Below are positions 34,037 through 42,863 of a stretch of 64,000 nt of DNA, one piece after another. The stretch's first letter is position 1. Each line of letters starts with the position of its first letter. A program made the translations under genes and the position numbers. The notes beneath the pieces are model-generated. The model was not told where the DNA came from and did not search any database. It saw nothing but the letters and a program-made list of their open reading frames with translations. Source of the DNA: Nocardia yamanashiensis NBRC 100130 (lineage in GTDB: Bacteria > Actinomycetota > Actinomycetes > Mycobacteriales > Mycobacteriaceae); contig NZ_BDCD01000027.1 in assembly GCF_001613325.1 (NCBI RefSeq), positions 28,629 through 92,628 on the forward strand, written 5' to 3'.

Positions 34037-35437
34037 CTAGTCGAGGTCGTCGTGCCGCATGAGCTGCCGCGCCGCCTCGGTCACCGAGCCGGTCAGCGAC
34101 GGATACACCGAGAAGGTCTGCGCCAGATCGTTGACGGTCAGATTGTTCTGCACCGCAAGGGCGATCGGCAGGATGAGCTCGGATGCGATGGGCGCCACCA
34201 CGACTCCGCCGATGACCACGCCGGTGGCCGGGCGGCAGAAGATCTTGACGAAACCGCGCCGCAGCCCAGACATCTTGGCCCGCGGATTGGTGTTCAGCGG
34301 CAGCATGACCGTGCGCGCCGGCACCTCGCCGTTGTCGATGGCGGTCTGGCTGACACCCACGGTCGCGATCTCCGGCCGCGTGAACACCGCGGAGGCAACG
34401 GTTTTCAGGCGAATGGGCTGCACGCCCTCGCCCAGCGCGTGGTACATGGCGATGCGGCCCTGCATGGCGGCCACCGAGGCCAGCGGCAGCAGGCCGGTGC
34501 AGTCACCGGCGGCGTACACGCCGGGCGCGGTGGTCCGCGAGACCCGGTCCACGCGCAGGTACCCGCCCTTGTCGAGTTCGATGCCGACGCGTTCCAGCCC
34601 GAGCTTGCCGGTGTTGGGGATCGAGCCGACGGTCATCAGCGCGTGGCTGCCGGTGATATTGCGCCCGTCCGACAGCTTCACCACGATGCCGTCCGCGGTG
34701 CGCTCCACGGCATCGGCGCGGGCGTGCTTGACCAATTCCACACCGCGCTCGGCGAGGGCTTCCTCGAGCACCAGCGCGGCGTCGGCGTCCTCGCCCGGCA
34801 GCACGCGGTCGCGGCTGGAGACCAGCTTCACCTTCACGCCCATCTCGGTGTAGGCGGAGACGAATTCGGCGCCGGTGACGCCGGAACCGACCACGACGAG
34901 GGTTTCCGGGAGCTCCCGGAGGTCGTAGAGCTGCCGCCAGTTCAGGATGCGCTCGCCGTCCGGTTCCGCGCCCGGCAGCACGCGCGGGCTGGCGCCGGTG
35001 GCGATCAGCACCACTTCGGCCTCGATGATCTGCTGGCCTTCGGGACAGGTGGCCTTCACCAGGTGGGTGGCCAGGCCGGGCGCCTGGTCGATGATCTCGC
35101 CGTAGCCGGCGATCACGTTCACGCCGGCGGTCTGCAGCTTGGCCTTGATGTCGGAGGACTGGGCCTGCGCGAGCGCCTTGACGCGGGAGTTGACCTCGGC
35201 GAGCCGCACCTGCGCCTGCGAGGGGTGCACGGTGATGCCCAGGTCACGGGCTCGGCGCAGATCGGTGCGCACGCCCGTGGAGGCGATGAAGGTCTTCGAC
35301 GGCACGCAATCCCACAGCACACACGCGCCGCCGATGCCGTCACTGTCGATCAGCGTGACCGGTGCGCCGTGCTGGGCCGCTACCAGGGCCGCCTCGTATC
35401 CGGCGGGCCCGCCACCGATGATCGCAATGCGGGTCAT
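34037..35437 (-). CDS. lpdA: LpdA-type flavoprotein NAD(P)H:quinone reductase
   Basis: A 466-residue pyridine nucleotide-disulfide oxidoreductase. FAD motif GGGPAGYEAA (8-17), redox-type cysteines Cys39 and Cys44 in GGACVLWDCVPSK, NAD(P) motif VVGSGVTGAEF and FAD motif GVYAAGDCTG are all present. The C-terminal His-Glu dyad of true lipoamide dehydrogenases (HAHPTLSE-like) is replaced by SVYPSLTGSVTEA, as in M. tuberculosis LpdA, which acts as a quinone reductase rather than as lipoamide dehydrogenase. ATG 35437 has AGGGA upstream. Single gene between terminators. Confidence 0.92.
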   Translation of the reverse strand: MTRIAIIGGGPAGYEAALVAAQHGAPVTLIDSDGIGGACVLWDCVPSKTFIASTGVRTDLRRARDLGITVHPSQAQVRLAEVNSRVKALAQAQSSDIKAKLQTAGVNVIAGYGEIIDQAPGLATHLVKATCPEGQQIIEAEVVLIATGASPRVLPGAEPDGERILNWRQLYDLRELPETLVVVGSGVTGAEFVSAYTEMGVKVKLVSSRDRVLPGEDADAALVLEEALAERGVELVKHARADAVERTADGIVVKLSDGRNITGSHALMTVGSIPNTGKLGLERVGIELDKGGYLRVDRVSRTTAPGVYAAGDCTGLLPLASVAAMQGRIAMYHALGEGVQPIRLKTVASAVFTRPEIATVGVSQTAIDNGEVPARTVMLPLNTNPRAKMSGLRRGFVKIFCRPATGVVIGGVVVAPIASELILPIALAVQNNLTVNDLAQTFSVYPSLTGSVTEAARQLMRHDDLD

Positions 35438-35651
35438 GTTCCCTCGCTTCTCCTCCGGGCTCCGGGGTCTCCGGCGCCACCCCTACAACGTTATCTTTCA
35501 GCGTCCGCACAGCTCCGACCGCATCGAGAGCGGACTTCGTCACAGCCCTGCACGGCGTGTCGAGATGTGACATGCGCGTGGATTGTGCGTTTTCGCTATA
35601 GCCGGACCCGCCCTGTGATCGGGATCGGGGATGGTTGCGGTGATTGTTCGA

Positions 35652-35657
35652 TAGGCT
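35652..35657 (+). promoter_or_regulatory. Leaderless -10 element of cyclotransferase-like gene
   Basis: TAGGCT ends 6 nt before the GTG at 35664. The flanks (TTGTTCG upstream, TTTT downstream) are A/T-rich, supporting an active promoter. Confidence 0.55.
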
Positions 35658-35663
35658 TTTACG

Positions 35664-36143
35664 GTGCCGATTTACGCCGCCTACGGGTCCAACATGGATC
35701 CCGAGCAGATGCTCAAGCGCTGTCCGCACTCCCCCGTATACGGAACCGGCTGGCTGGAAGGGTGGCGCCTCACCTTCGCCGGGGACGATATCGGCTGGGA
35801 GGGACCGCTCGCGACGGTGGTCGAAGAGCCGGGCTCACGCGTGTTCGTCGTCCTTTACGACGTGCCCAGCGAAGATGAGCTGAGCCTCGACCGCTGGGAA
35901 GGTTCGGACTTCGGCATTCACAAGAAGATCCGCCTGCGCGTCACTCCGAACCAGGGCACGGGCACCGACCCGGTACTGGCCTGGCTGTACGTGCTGGACG
36001 CCTACGAGGGTGGTCTGCCGTCGGCCCGCTACATAGGAGTCATCTCCGATGCCGCCGAAAAGGCCGGTGCGCCGAACGAATACGTGCACGCGCTACGCAC
36101 CCGTAACTCCAAGAACGTCGGCCCGGGCACCTTCGGGCTCTGA
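35664..36143 (+). CDS. Gamma-glutamylcyclotransferase-like (AIG2/GGCT) protein
   Basis: A 159-residue GGCT-fold protein. The substrate-loop signature YAAYGSNM is at 4-11 and the conserved acidic region DRWEGSDFGIHKKI follows; AWLYVLDAYEGGLPSARYI is family-typical. These enzymes release 5-oxoproline from gamma-glutamyl compounds, but many bacterial members are uncharacterised. Length matches Rv3304. GTG start without ribosome-binding site, preceded by a leaderless -10 box. Confidence 0.85.
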   Translation: MPIYAAYGSNMDPEQMLKRCPHSPVYGTGWLEGWRLTFAGDDIGWEGPLATVVEEPGSRVFVVLYDVPSEDELSLDRWEGSDFGIHKKIRLRVTPNQGTGTDPVLAWLYVLDAYEGGLPSARYIGVISDAAEKAGAPNEYVHALRTRNSKNVGPGTFGL

Positions 36144-36170
36144 CCGCCCCGGCGTTTCCGCTCTTCGCAC

Positions 36171-36200
36171 CGGGCCGTACCCCGCCGCGGGTACGGTCCG
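36171..36200 (+). terminator. Terminator after cyclotransferase-like gene
   Basis: CGGGCCGTACCC pairs with GGGTACGGTCCG (12 pairs, one G-U) around a 6-nt loop, followed by GCGTTTT, a good T-tract for this genome. Confidence 0.75.
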
Positions 36201-36287
36201 GCGTTTTCCCGGCCGTGATCAGCGCGGAAGATCCGGGCCGCGCATACGTTGGTTATCGACGAAACATCTCCCGTCGAGAGGATCGCG

Positions 36288-36698
36288 ATGTCCAACCCGC
36301 CCCTGCCCGCCGCCGTCGCCGAATTCCTGGCTCAGCCGAACCCCGCCGTGATCGCCTCCAACAAGCCCGACGGCCAGCCGGTGTCGGTGGCCACCTGGTA
36401 CCTGTACGAGAACGGCCGAATCCTGGTGAACCTGGCCGATTTCCGCAAGCGACTGGATTGGCTGCGCGAGGATCCGCGGGTCTCGCTGACCGTGCTCGGT
36501 TCGGGCAACTGGTACAGCCACGTGAGCGTGCAGGGCCGCATCGTGTCCCTCGAAGCCGATCCCGACTCCTCGGTCATCGACCGGATCTCCCAGCACTACA
36601 TGGGCGCCCCGTACGCCGTCCGCGACCAGAAGCGCGTCAGCGCCTGGATCGAGATCGACCACTGGCACGGCTGGGGCGAATACGCGCCCAAGAAGTAG
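36288..36698 (+). CDS. PPOX-class split-barrel flavin/F420-dependent protein
   Basis: A 136-residue pyridoxamine-phosphate-oxidase-like protein of the flavin/deazaflavin oxidoreductase (FDOR-B) type. Typical pattern: NPAVIASNKPDGQPVSVATWY, DFRKRLDWLREDPRVSL, then a C-terminal WIEIDHWHGWG. Such proteins use F420 or FMN; the best-known mycobacterial relatives reduce biliverdin. ATG 36288 has GAGAGG 6 nt upstream and is preferred to an upstream GTG. Monocistronic, ending 137 bp before a bidirectional terminator. Confidence 0.82.
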   Translation: MSNPPLPAAVAEFLAQPNPAVIASNKPDGQPVSVATWYLYENGRILVNLADFRKRLDWLREDPRVSLTVLGSGNWYSHVSVQGRIVSLEADPDSSVIDRISQHYMGAPYAVRDQKRVSAWIEIDHWHGWGEYAPKK

Positions 36699-36834
36699 TC
36701 CAGGCGCGCAACCGAATCCGAGCCACAACACCAGCAGATGGTGGCGCCCCACCGGAACGAGCCGCACCACCGCCGGGTGGGGCGCGCCGCACCCGGATAA
36801 GCCGCCCGCTCGGCTGTCTTACCCACCCCAACGC

Positions 36835-36870
36835 GAATCCGGCCGCACCCGTCAGGGTGCGGCCGGATTC
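36835..36870. terminator. Bidirectional terminator, PPOX gene / amiA1
   Basis: A perfect 16-bp stem (GAATCCGGCCGCACCC with its complement) and GTCA loop, followed by TCTTT on the plus strand. It lies between convergent genes, 17 bp from the amiA1 stop. Confidence 0.85.
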
Positions 36871-36886
36871 TCTTTGCTTTCGAGCC

Positions 36887-38146
36887 TCAGCGCGCGTTCA
36901 GCACCAGGTTGGTGAAGACCCGCACGCCGGCGGCCAGCGCCCGCTCGTCGATGTCGAAGGTGGGCTGGTGCAGGTCGAGCTGTTCGCCCTGCCCCGACCA
37001 GACGCCGAGCCGCGCCATCGCGCCGGGGACTTCCTCCAGGTACCAGGAGAAGTCCTCGCCGCCGCCGGACTGCTGGGTGTCGGCCAGCGCATCGGGTCCG
37101 AGGCCGCGAATGGCCTCCTCGAACATGCGCACCGCCAACTCGTCGTTGACGACCGGCGGCACGCCGCGCTTGTAGTTGAGCTGATAGCGGACGCCGGTCG
37201 GGGCGAGCAACCCCTCGACGATCTCGCGCACCATCGGCTCGAGCAGCGACCAGGTGGCATGATCGCCGGTGCGGACGGTGCCGGTGAGCATGCCCGTCTG
37301 CGGAATCGCGTTGGGCGCCTTGCCCGCCGAGACCGCGCCCCACACCATGACGGTGCTGGTCCGCGGATCGATGCGGCGGGAGAGCAGCCCGGGCAGCCCG
37401 GTGATGACCGTGCCGATGGCATAGACCAGGTCGCTGGTCAGATGCGGCCGCGAGGTGTGCCCGCCGGGCGAATCCAGGACCAGTTCCACGGTGTCGGCGG
37501 CCGAGGTGATGGCGCCCACGCGAATCCCCACGCGGCCCACCTCCAGCCGCGGGTCGCAGTGCACGGCGAACATGCGCGACACGTCTTCCATCGCGCCCGC
37601 GGCGACCATGTCGATGGCCCCGCCCGGCATGACCTCTTCGGCGTGCTGGAAGACCAGCCGCACGCCGACCGGCAGCTGATCGGCGATCTCGGCCAGCGCG
37701 AGCGCGGTGCCGAGCAGGATGGTGGTGTGCGCGTCGTGCCCGCAGGCGTGCGACACGCCGGGCACGGTGGAGGCGAACGGTAACCCGGTGTACTCCTGCA
37801 GCGGCAGCGCGTCCATGTCGGCACGCAGTCCGATGCGCGGTCCGTCCGGGCCGATATCACAGATCAGGCCGGTGCCGCTCGGTAGTTTGCGGGGCTCGAG
37901 CCCGGCTTTGACCAGCCAGGACTCGATGAATTCGGTGGTGCCGAACTCGGTGCGGGACAGCTCCGGGTTGGCGTGGATGTGACGGCGCCACGAAATCAGG
38001 TCCTCCATGTGCTCCTCGAGCCATGCCTCGACCATCTCGTGTCCCGTCGCCGGTTCCATTGCGACGCTCGCGGGGTTCTGCGTGGAAACGCAGGACGCCG
38101 CCATTGGTCCGGTACTTCGCGCCGCGGACCGGCCGGTTGTGCTCAC
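36887..38146 (-). CDS. amiA1: M20-family amidohydrolase, AmiA1 type
   Basis: A 419-residue metal-dependent amidohydrolase of the IAA-amino-acid hydrolase/N-acyl-amino-acid type. Metal and catalytic residues are in GHDAHTT, the acid-rich AEEVMPGG, and the lid motif GGHTSRPH; C-terminal GGGEDFSWY gives the last metal ligand. The extended N-terminus (about 35 residues) is Ser/Thr/Ala-rich. The GTG start overlaps the upstream amiB1 stop by 4 nt (GTGA), so the pair is translationally coupled. Orthologue of Rv3305c by order; natural substrate unknown. Confidence 0.92.
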   Translation of the reverse strand: MSTTGRSAARSTGPMAASCVSTQNPASVAMEPATGHEMVEAWLEEHMEDLISWRRHIHANPELSRTEFGTTEFIESWLVKAGLEPRKLPSGTGLICDIGPDGPRIGLRADMDALPLQEYTGLPFASTVPGVSHACGHDAHTTILLGTALALAEIADQLPVGVRLVFQHAEEVMPGGAIDMVAAGAMEDVSRMFAVHCDPRLEVGRVGIRVGAITSAADTVELVLDSPGGHTSRPHLTSDLVYAIGTVITGLPGLLSRRIDPRTSTVMVWGAVSAGKAPNAIPQTGMLTGTVRTGDHATWSLLEPMVREIVEGLLAPTGVRYQLNYKRGVPPVVNDELAVRMFEEAIRGLGPDALADTQQSGGGEDFSWYLEEVPGAMARLGVWSGQGEQLDLHQPTFDIDERALAAGVRVFTNLVLNAR

Positions 38147-39438
38147 CGAATGTCCTCCTGTCGCTGAAACTGCCGTTGGGTAACGCGTTCCGACAACCTG
38201 TCCCTATGAAATTGATCGCCTGCGATGGTTATCGCGGTGCGAGCCAAAGCCGTTGCCCCGTCCAGGACGGCGCGATCGGCGGAGGCGTTCACGGCCGCCG
38301 CCGCGAACGCGGGCTGGTGCGTCACCGCGCCCCCGGCATCGATGCCGATGACCGGGTGGATGCCCGCGATGACATTGGTGACATTGCCCATGTCCGTGCT
38401 GCCCAGCGGCCTCGCGGCCTCGAGTTCCGGTGCGATGGGCTCGCGTCCGAGACGGCGGATCTGCTCGCGATAGGCACACAGTAGTGCGCTGTCCGGAGTC
38501 AGCTCCGTATATGTCGGCGCGAGCTTCCGGATTTCGTGTGTACATCCGGTCGCCAGGGCACCTGCCTCGAAACACGCCGATGCGCGTTGCATCAGATCTT
38601 CGAGAGCCGCGGAGTCGACTGCCCGTAGGTAATACAGCAGTTCCGCGTGGCCGGGCACGATATTGGGGGCCACACCGCCCGACCCGACTATACCGTGGAG
38701 TTGCTGCCCGGGCAGTAGATGTTGCCGTAGCAAACCGAGAGCGACTTGCGCGACGGTAATGGCATCGAGTGCATTTCGCCCGTATTCGGGCGCGGCGGAA
38801 GCGTGCGATTCCCGGCCGTGGAAAACAACGGACAAATCGGCGAGGGCGAGCGAGCGCGCGCCCACGATGTCCTCGGGGCCGGGGTGCACCATCAACGCCA
38901 TGGCGAGATCGTCGAAAACGCCGCGGTCCAGCATGAGCACCTTGCCGCCGCCGGATTCCTCGGCGGGCGTGCCCAGCACTTTCACGGTGATGCCGCAGGC
39001 GTCGGCCACGGCGGCCAGGCCCAGCGCGGCGCCGACGGCGGACGCGGCGATGATGTTGTGCCCGCAGGCGTGGCCTATTTCCGGTAGTGCGTCGTATTCG
39101 GCAAAAATACCGACCGTTAGGTCTCCACTGCCGTATTCGGCGGCGAAAGCGGTGGGCAGTTCGGCGACCCCGGAATTGATCTTGAAACCGAACTCGCGCA
39201 GGGGTTCGATCGTCTTTGCGACGCTGCGGAATTCCTCGAAGGCGAGTTCCGGCTCGCCGTGAATCGAATGCGAAAGTGCGATCAGCTGATCGCGATTCGC
39301 TTCGATCGCCTTGTCCGAGGCCGCGAGCACGGCCGGATCGGGCGCCGTCAGGGCAGCACCCAGCGCCGACACGTTCGAATCGTGCCGACTGATCGGTTTC
39401 AAAGGCTCCGAATCATCGCCGCCGCGCGATGGAGGCAT
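38143..39438 (-). CDS. amiB1: M20-family amidohydrolase, AmiB1 type
   Basis: A 431-residue M20 hydrolase of the p-aminobenzoyl-glutamate/AbgB-like group. Metal-site motifs are FAEYDALPEIGHACGHN and GTPAEESGGGK; ESHASAAPEYGRNALDA is the dimerisation-domain lid and LGSTDMGNVTNVI the C-terminal ligand segment. The N-terminal about 40 residues are variable and the exact start is uncertain, since the ATG at 39438 has no strong ribosome-binding site. Coupled to amiA1; the two may act as a heteromer or on related N-acyl amino acids (inference). Confidence 0.9.
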   Translation of the reverse strand: MPPSRGGDDSEPLKPISRHDSNVSALGAALTAPDPAVLAASDKAIEANRDQLIALSHSIHGEPELAFEEFRSVAKTIEPLREFGFKINSGVAELPTAFAAEYGSGDLTVGIFAEYDALPEIGHACGHNIIAASAVGAALGLAAVADACGITVKVLGTPAEESGGGKVLMLDRGVFDDLAMALMVHPGPEDIVGARSLALADLSVVFHGRESHASAAPEYGRNALDAITVAQVALGLLRQHLLPGQQLHGIVGSGGVAPNIVPGHAELLYYLRAVDSAALEDLMQRASACFEAGALATGCTHEIRKLAPTYTELTPDSALLCAYREQIRRLGREPIAPELEAARPLGSTDMGNVTNVIAGIHPVIGIDAGGAVTHQPAFAAAAVNASADRAVLDGATALARTAITIAGDQFHRDRLSERVTQRQFQRQEDIR

Positions 39439-39537
39439 GGAACACAGTCTTGCACTCGCCGGGCAAGCGCGCGCACCCGGAGACGCGAAATCCCCCGGAT
39501 GTTGCGGGGGAAGGGGATTCGGGGGTGCGTCCCCGAA

Positions 39538-39582
39538 CCCCCGGACGGGGAATCACCGCCCCGCCCCCGCCCCGTCCGGGGG
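39538..39582 (-). terminator. GC hairpin after enoyl-CoA hydratase gene
   Basis: CCCCCGGACGGGG and its complement form a 13-bp stem with a 19-nt C-rich loop, 30 bp after the hydratase stop. A second small hairpin (TTCGGGG/CCCCGAA) lies beside it at about 39519-39537. Both belong to the G/C-rich structured spacer type common in actinobacteria. Confidence 0.55.
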
Positions 39583-39611
39583 CGCCGGGCCGCAGCCCAG
39601 GGGTGGAATCG

Positions 39612-40316
39612 TCAGATGCTGAAAGCCAGGTTCTCCGGGGTGGTCTCCACCGCGAGGCCGGCCAGCGCGCGCTGATGCAGGGCGCGCTTGATCACGGGCA
39701 GGTTGGGCTTGCGATTGCCCTTCAGCTCGTCGGCGCGGGCCACGGCGGTGGCGAGCAACGACTCGGCATCCGCCTTGCCGTCCACGATGCCCGCGGCGAT
39801 GGCGTCATCGGCGGCATAGCGGCGACCGGTCGTCATGGCCTCCACCGCAACCTGATTGGTGAGGCGCTCGGTGACCAGAGCGTTCATGGCGACGGTGAAC
39901 GGCATGCCCAGGTGCACCTCGGGCAGGCACCAGAAACCGCGGTCCGCGCGCATGATGCGGAAATCGCAGGAGGTGGCCAGCATGGCGCCGGCGCCGAAGG
40001 CGTGCCCGTTGACGGCCGCGATCGTCGGCATCTGGAAGCCCAGCAGGCGGGTGTAGAGCGAGTGGACGCGGTCCAGGTACCAGCAGTTCTTGTCGAAATT
40101 GCCGAACAGCCATTCGGTGTCCAGGCCATTGGAGAAGAACTTGCCGTTGGCGGTCACGACCAGCGCGGCCGGGCCCTCGGACGCCTCGACCTCGTCGAGC
40201 AGCGCGTGCACCGACTCGATCCAGTCCGGATGGAATCGGTTGTCGCTGTCGATGTCCTGGCCCTCGGTTCCGAGGTACAGCACGAACACGTCCCCATCAC
40301 GCTTCAAGTACGGCAT
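39612..40316 (-). CDS. Enoyl-CoA hydratase/isomerase family protein
   Basis: A 234-residue crotonase-fold protein, shorter than typical hydratases (about 260). The oxyanion-hole segments are SNGLDTEWLF and VNGHAFGAGAMLA, but neither catalytic Glu of mitochondrial-type hydratase is obvious; CWYL and WCLPEVHLGMPF resemble delta3,delta2-enoyl-CoA isomerases. So isomerase activity is at least as likely as hydration. ATG 40316 has TACGCT 6 nt upstream, and the palindrome CTACCGACGGGTAG lies over the expected -35, suggesting control by a lipid-responsive repressor. Confidence 0.85.
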   Translation of the reverse strand: MPYLKRDGDVFVLYLGTEGQDIDSDNRFHPDWIESVHALLDEVEASEGPAALVVTANGKFFSNGLDTEWLFGNFDKNCWYLDRVHSLYTRLLGFQMPTIAAVNGHAFGAGAMLATSCDFRIMRADRGFWCLPEVHLGMPFTVAMNALVTERLTNQVAVEAMTTGRRYAADDAIAAGIVDGKADAESLLATAVARADELKGNRKPNLPVIKRALHQRALAGLAVETTPENLAFSI

Positions 40317-40322
40317 GGGGGA

Positions 40323-40328
40323 AGCGTA
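40323..40328 (-). promoter_or_regulatory. Leaderless -10 element of enoyl-CoA hydratase gene
   Basis: TACGCT on the minus strand ends 6 nt before the ATG at 40316; no Shine-Dalgarno. Confidence 0.55.
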
Positions 40329-40348
40329 GCGGGGTCGGTCACGGCTAC

Positions 40349-40362
40349 CTACCGACGGGTAG
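40349..40362. promoter_or_regulatory. CTACCG palindrome over the hydratase -35 region
   Basis: CTACCGACGGGTAG is an inverted repeat (CTACC-N4-GGTAG) that shares 12 of 14 bases with the accA3 palindrome at 7109-7122. Its position would block RNA polymerase at the hydratase promoter; the divergent punA promoter is 90 bp away. Confidence 0.5.
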
Positions 40363-40451
40363 CTCTTGCGTAGCGGTGGCGCGGGCCCAGCGAAAAAGGG
40401 GCGAAACCGGCAGGTCGGCGGCGTGCCCGAGCACGCTAGATCGCCTGCGAC

Positions 40452-40457
40452 TAGGGT
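40452..40457 (+). promoter_or_regulatory. Leaderless -10 element of punA
   Basis: TAGGGT ends 7 nt before the ATG at 40465. Confidence 0.55.
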
Positions 40458-40464
40458 GGCGGAC

Positions 40465-41247
40465 ATGCTAGCCGAACAGGCCGCCGCGCAGGCGATCGCC
40501 GAACGTACGGGAGTGCAGAAACACCGGGTCGCGGTGATCCTCGGATCCGGCTGGCAGGAAGCCGCCGCTCAGATCGGGGAACCCGACCACACGATTCCCA
40601 TGGCCGAAGTGCCGGGATTCGGGTCGCCCACCGCCCAGGGGCATCAGGGCACCATCGTTTCCGTCCACGTGGACGAGTCGCCGGTGCTGCTGCTCATGGG
40701 GCGCCAGCACCTCTACGAAGGCCACGAGCCGGCGCAGGTCGTGCACAACGTCCGCACCGCCGTGGCCGCGGGCGCGGACACCATCCTGCTCACCAATGCG
40801 GCGGGCGGGATTCGCGAAGGGCTGCGGGTCGGCGAGGCGGTGCTGATCAGCGACCATCTCAATCTGACCGGGCGCACGCCGCTGACCGGCGCGAACTTCG
40901 TCGATCTGGTCGATGCCTGGGATCCCGAATTGCGGGCGCTGGCAAAGGAAATCGACCCGACCCTCACCGAGGGCGTGTACGCGGGGCTCACCGGACCCCA
41001 GTACGAGACTCCGGCCGAAATCCGCATGCTCCGGACGATGGGCGCCGATCTGGTGGGTATGTCCACCGTGTTGGAGGCCATCGCCTGCCGGGCCGCGGGC
41101 GCCCGCGTGCTCGGCATCTCGCTGGTCACCAACCTCGCCGCCGGCATGACCGGCGCGCACCTGTCCCACGCGGAGGTGCTCGCCGAAGGTCACGCCGCCG
41201 CAACCCGATTGGGCAAACTCCTGCGCGGCGTGCTGGAACGACTCTAG
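40465..41247 (+). CDS. punA: Purine nucleoside phosphorylase (trimeric type)
   Basis: A 260-residue low-molecular-mass PNP that converts (deoxy)inosine and (deoxy)guanosine plus phosphate to base and (deoxy)ribose-1-phosphate. Motifs: phosphate loop ILGSGW, GRQHLYEGH, TNAAGG, and the base-binding region GPQYETPAEIRMLRTMGADLVGMSTV. The gene is followed after 9 bp by the phosphosugar mutase gene, which would handle the sugar-1-phosphate, mirroring Rv3307-Rv3308. ATG 40465 is chosen because of the leaderless -10 box; longer starts have no support. Confidence 0.95.
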   Translation: MLAEQAAAQAIAERTGVQKHRVAVILGSGWQEAAAQIGEPDHTIPMAEVPGFGSPTAQGHQGTIVSVHVDESPVLLLMGRQHLYEGHEPAQVVHNVRTAVAAGADTILLTNAAGGIREGLRVGEAVLISDHLNLTGRTPLTGANFVDLVDAWDPELRALAKEIDPTLTEGVYAGLTGPQYETPAEIRMLRTMGADLVGMSTVLEAIACRAAGARVLGISLVTNLAAGMTGAHLSHAEVLAEGHAAATRLGKLLRGVLERL

Positions 41248-41256
41248 GAGACGCGC

Positions 41257-42855
41257 ATGCTGCGCTTCGGCACCGCCGGACTGCGCGGTCCGCTGCAAGA
41301 CGGACCGGACGGAATGAACGTCGAGACGGTGTCGCGCGCGAGCGCGGGCATCGCCGCCTGGTTGCGGGACCGCTGCCTGGGCGGCGGGCTGGTGATCGTC
41401 GGCTACGACGCCCGCCACGGCTCCGCCGAATTCGCCGTGGCGACAGCGGAAGTCTTCGCCGCGGCGGGCTTCTCCGTACTGCCCCTCCCCCGCCCGCTCC
41501 CCACCCCGGTGGTGGCCTACGCGGTTCGCGCGCTGGGCGCGGTCGCGGGCGTACAGATCACCGCCTCGCACAACCCGGCCACCGACAACGGTTACAAGCT
41601 CTACCTCGACGGCGGCTCCCAGCTGGTCCCGCCCGCCGACGCCGAGATCGAACGCTGCATCGACGCCGTGCACGGCCGCATCCCCCGCAGCGATCCCAGC
41701 CCGGCCGCCCCGAAACCGAGCCTGCTCGACCTCCCGGACGAGGCCTCGGCCGAGGCGATGGGTGAGGAGATCGTCCGCCGCTACCTGGCGCGGGTCGCGG
41801 TGCTGCCCGAGACGATCGGCGGCGAGGCGAACCGGGAGCCGGGCGAGGATCTCGGCGGGCCGTTGGGCCGGATTCCCGCGGAGCGCGGCGATATTCGGAT
41901 CGCGTTGACGGCCATGCACGGTGTGGGCGGCGAACTCGCGACGGCGGCGCTGCGGAAGGCGGGGTTCTCCGACATCGTGGTGGTGACGGAGCAATTCGCG
42001 CCGGATCCGGATTTTCCGACGGTCGCTTTCCCTAATCCGGAGGAGCCGGGGGCGTCGGATCTGTTGCTGGAGTTGGCGGAACGGCTCGATGCCGATATCG
42101 CCATCGCGCTGGATCCGGATGCGGACCGGTGCGCGGTGGGGGTGCCCGGGCCGGACGGCTGGCGGATGCTGCGCGGGGACGAGACCGGGGTGCTGCTCGG
42201 GGATTTCGTATTGCGCACGGCCGCACCGGATTCACTCGTCGCCACCACGATCGTGTCGTCGCGGCTGCTGAGCAAGCTGGCTCCGGCGCGCGGGGCGCGG
42301 TACGCGGAGACGTTGACGGGGTTCAAGTGGCTGGCGCGGGCGGGCGAGGGGCTCGTGTACGCGTACGAGGAGGCGATCGGGCACTGCGTGGATCCGTCGG
42401 CGGTGCGGGACAAGGACGGGATCTCGGCGGCGGTGCTGGCAGCGGATCTGGTCGCGCAGTTGAAGGCGGCCGGGCGGACCGTGGACGACGTGCTCGATGC
42501 GTACGCGGTCGAGTTCGGGGTGCACGCCGGGGATCAGGTGTCGTTGCGGCTGGCCGATGCCGAGGAGGCCGGGGCGGTGGTCGCGCGGTTGCGGGAGACC
42601 CCGCCCACCGAGATCGCGGGTGAAGCGGTCGCGCTCACGGATCTGGCGGCGGTGCGCGGGCCCATGCGGACCGATGCGCTGATCTTCGAAGGCGAATCGC
42701 TGCGGGTGGTGGTGCGGCCGTCGGGGACCGAGCCCAAGCTCAAGTGCTACCTGGAGGTGTTCGAGCCGGTGATCTCGGATGCGGCAATCGCGCCCGCGAA
42801 GGCCGCTGCCGCACTTAGGCTTTCCTATATCCGGGAGTTCTGCGAAAAGCTGTGA
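41257..42855 (+). CDS. pmmB: Phosphomannomutase/phosphopentomutase-type phosphosugar mutase
   Basis: A 532-residue alpha-D-phosphohexomutase superfamily enzyme. All four signatures are present: active Ser in TASHNPATDNGYK, metal loop DPDADR, sugar-binding YEEAIG and the phosphate-binding RPSGTEPK near the C-terminus. Coupling to punA suggests a phosphopentomutase role (ribose-1-P to ribose-5-P), although the family also includes phosphomannomutases. ATG follows the AGGAGA that overlaps the punA stop region. Third-position base use shifts within the gene: C-ending codons dominate 41450-41750 and G-ending codons 41950-42700. Confidence 0.92.
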   Translation: MLRFGTAGLRGPLQDGPDGMNVETVSRASAGIAAWLRDRCLGGGLVIVGYDARHGSAEFAVATAEVFAAAGFSVLPLPRPLPTPVVAYAVRALGAVAGVQITASHNPATDNGYKLYLDGGSQLVPPADAEIERCIDAVHGRIPRSDPSPAAPKPSLLDLPDEASAEAMGEEIVRRYLARVAVLPETIGGEANREPGEDLGGPLGRIPAERGDIRIALTAMHGVGGELATAALRKAGFSDIVVVTEQFAPDPDFPTVAFPNPEEPGASDLLLELAERLDADIAIALDPDADRCAVGVPGPDGWRMLRGDETGVLLGDFVLRTAAPDSLVATTIVSSRLLSKLAPARGARYAETLTGFKWLARAGEGLVYAYEEAIGHCVDPSAVRDKDGISAAVLAADLVAQLKAAGRTVDDVLDAYAVEFGVHAGDQVSLRLADAEEAGAVVARLRETPPTEIAGEAVALTDLAAVRGPMRTDALIFEGESLRVVVRPSGTEPKLKCYLEVFEPVISDAAIAPAKAAAALRLSYIREFCEKL

Positions 42856-42863
42856 GGTGGCCC

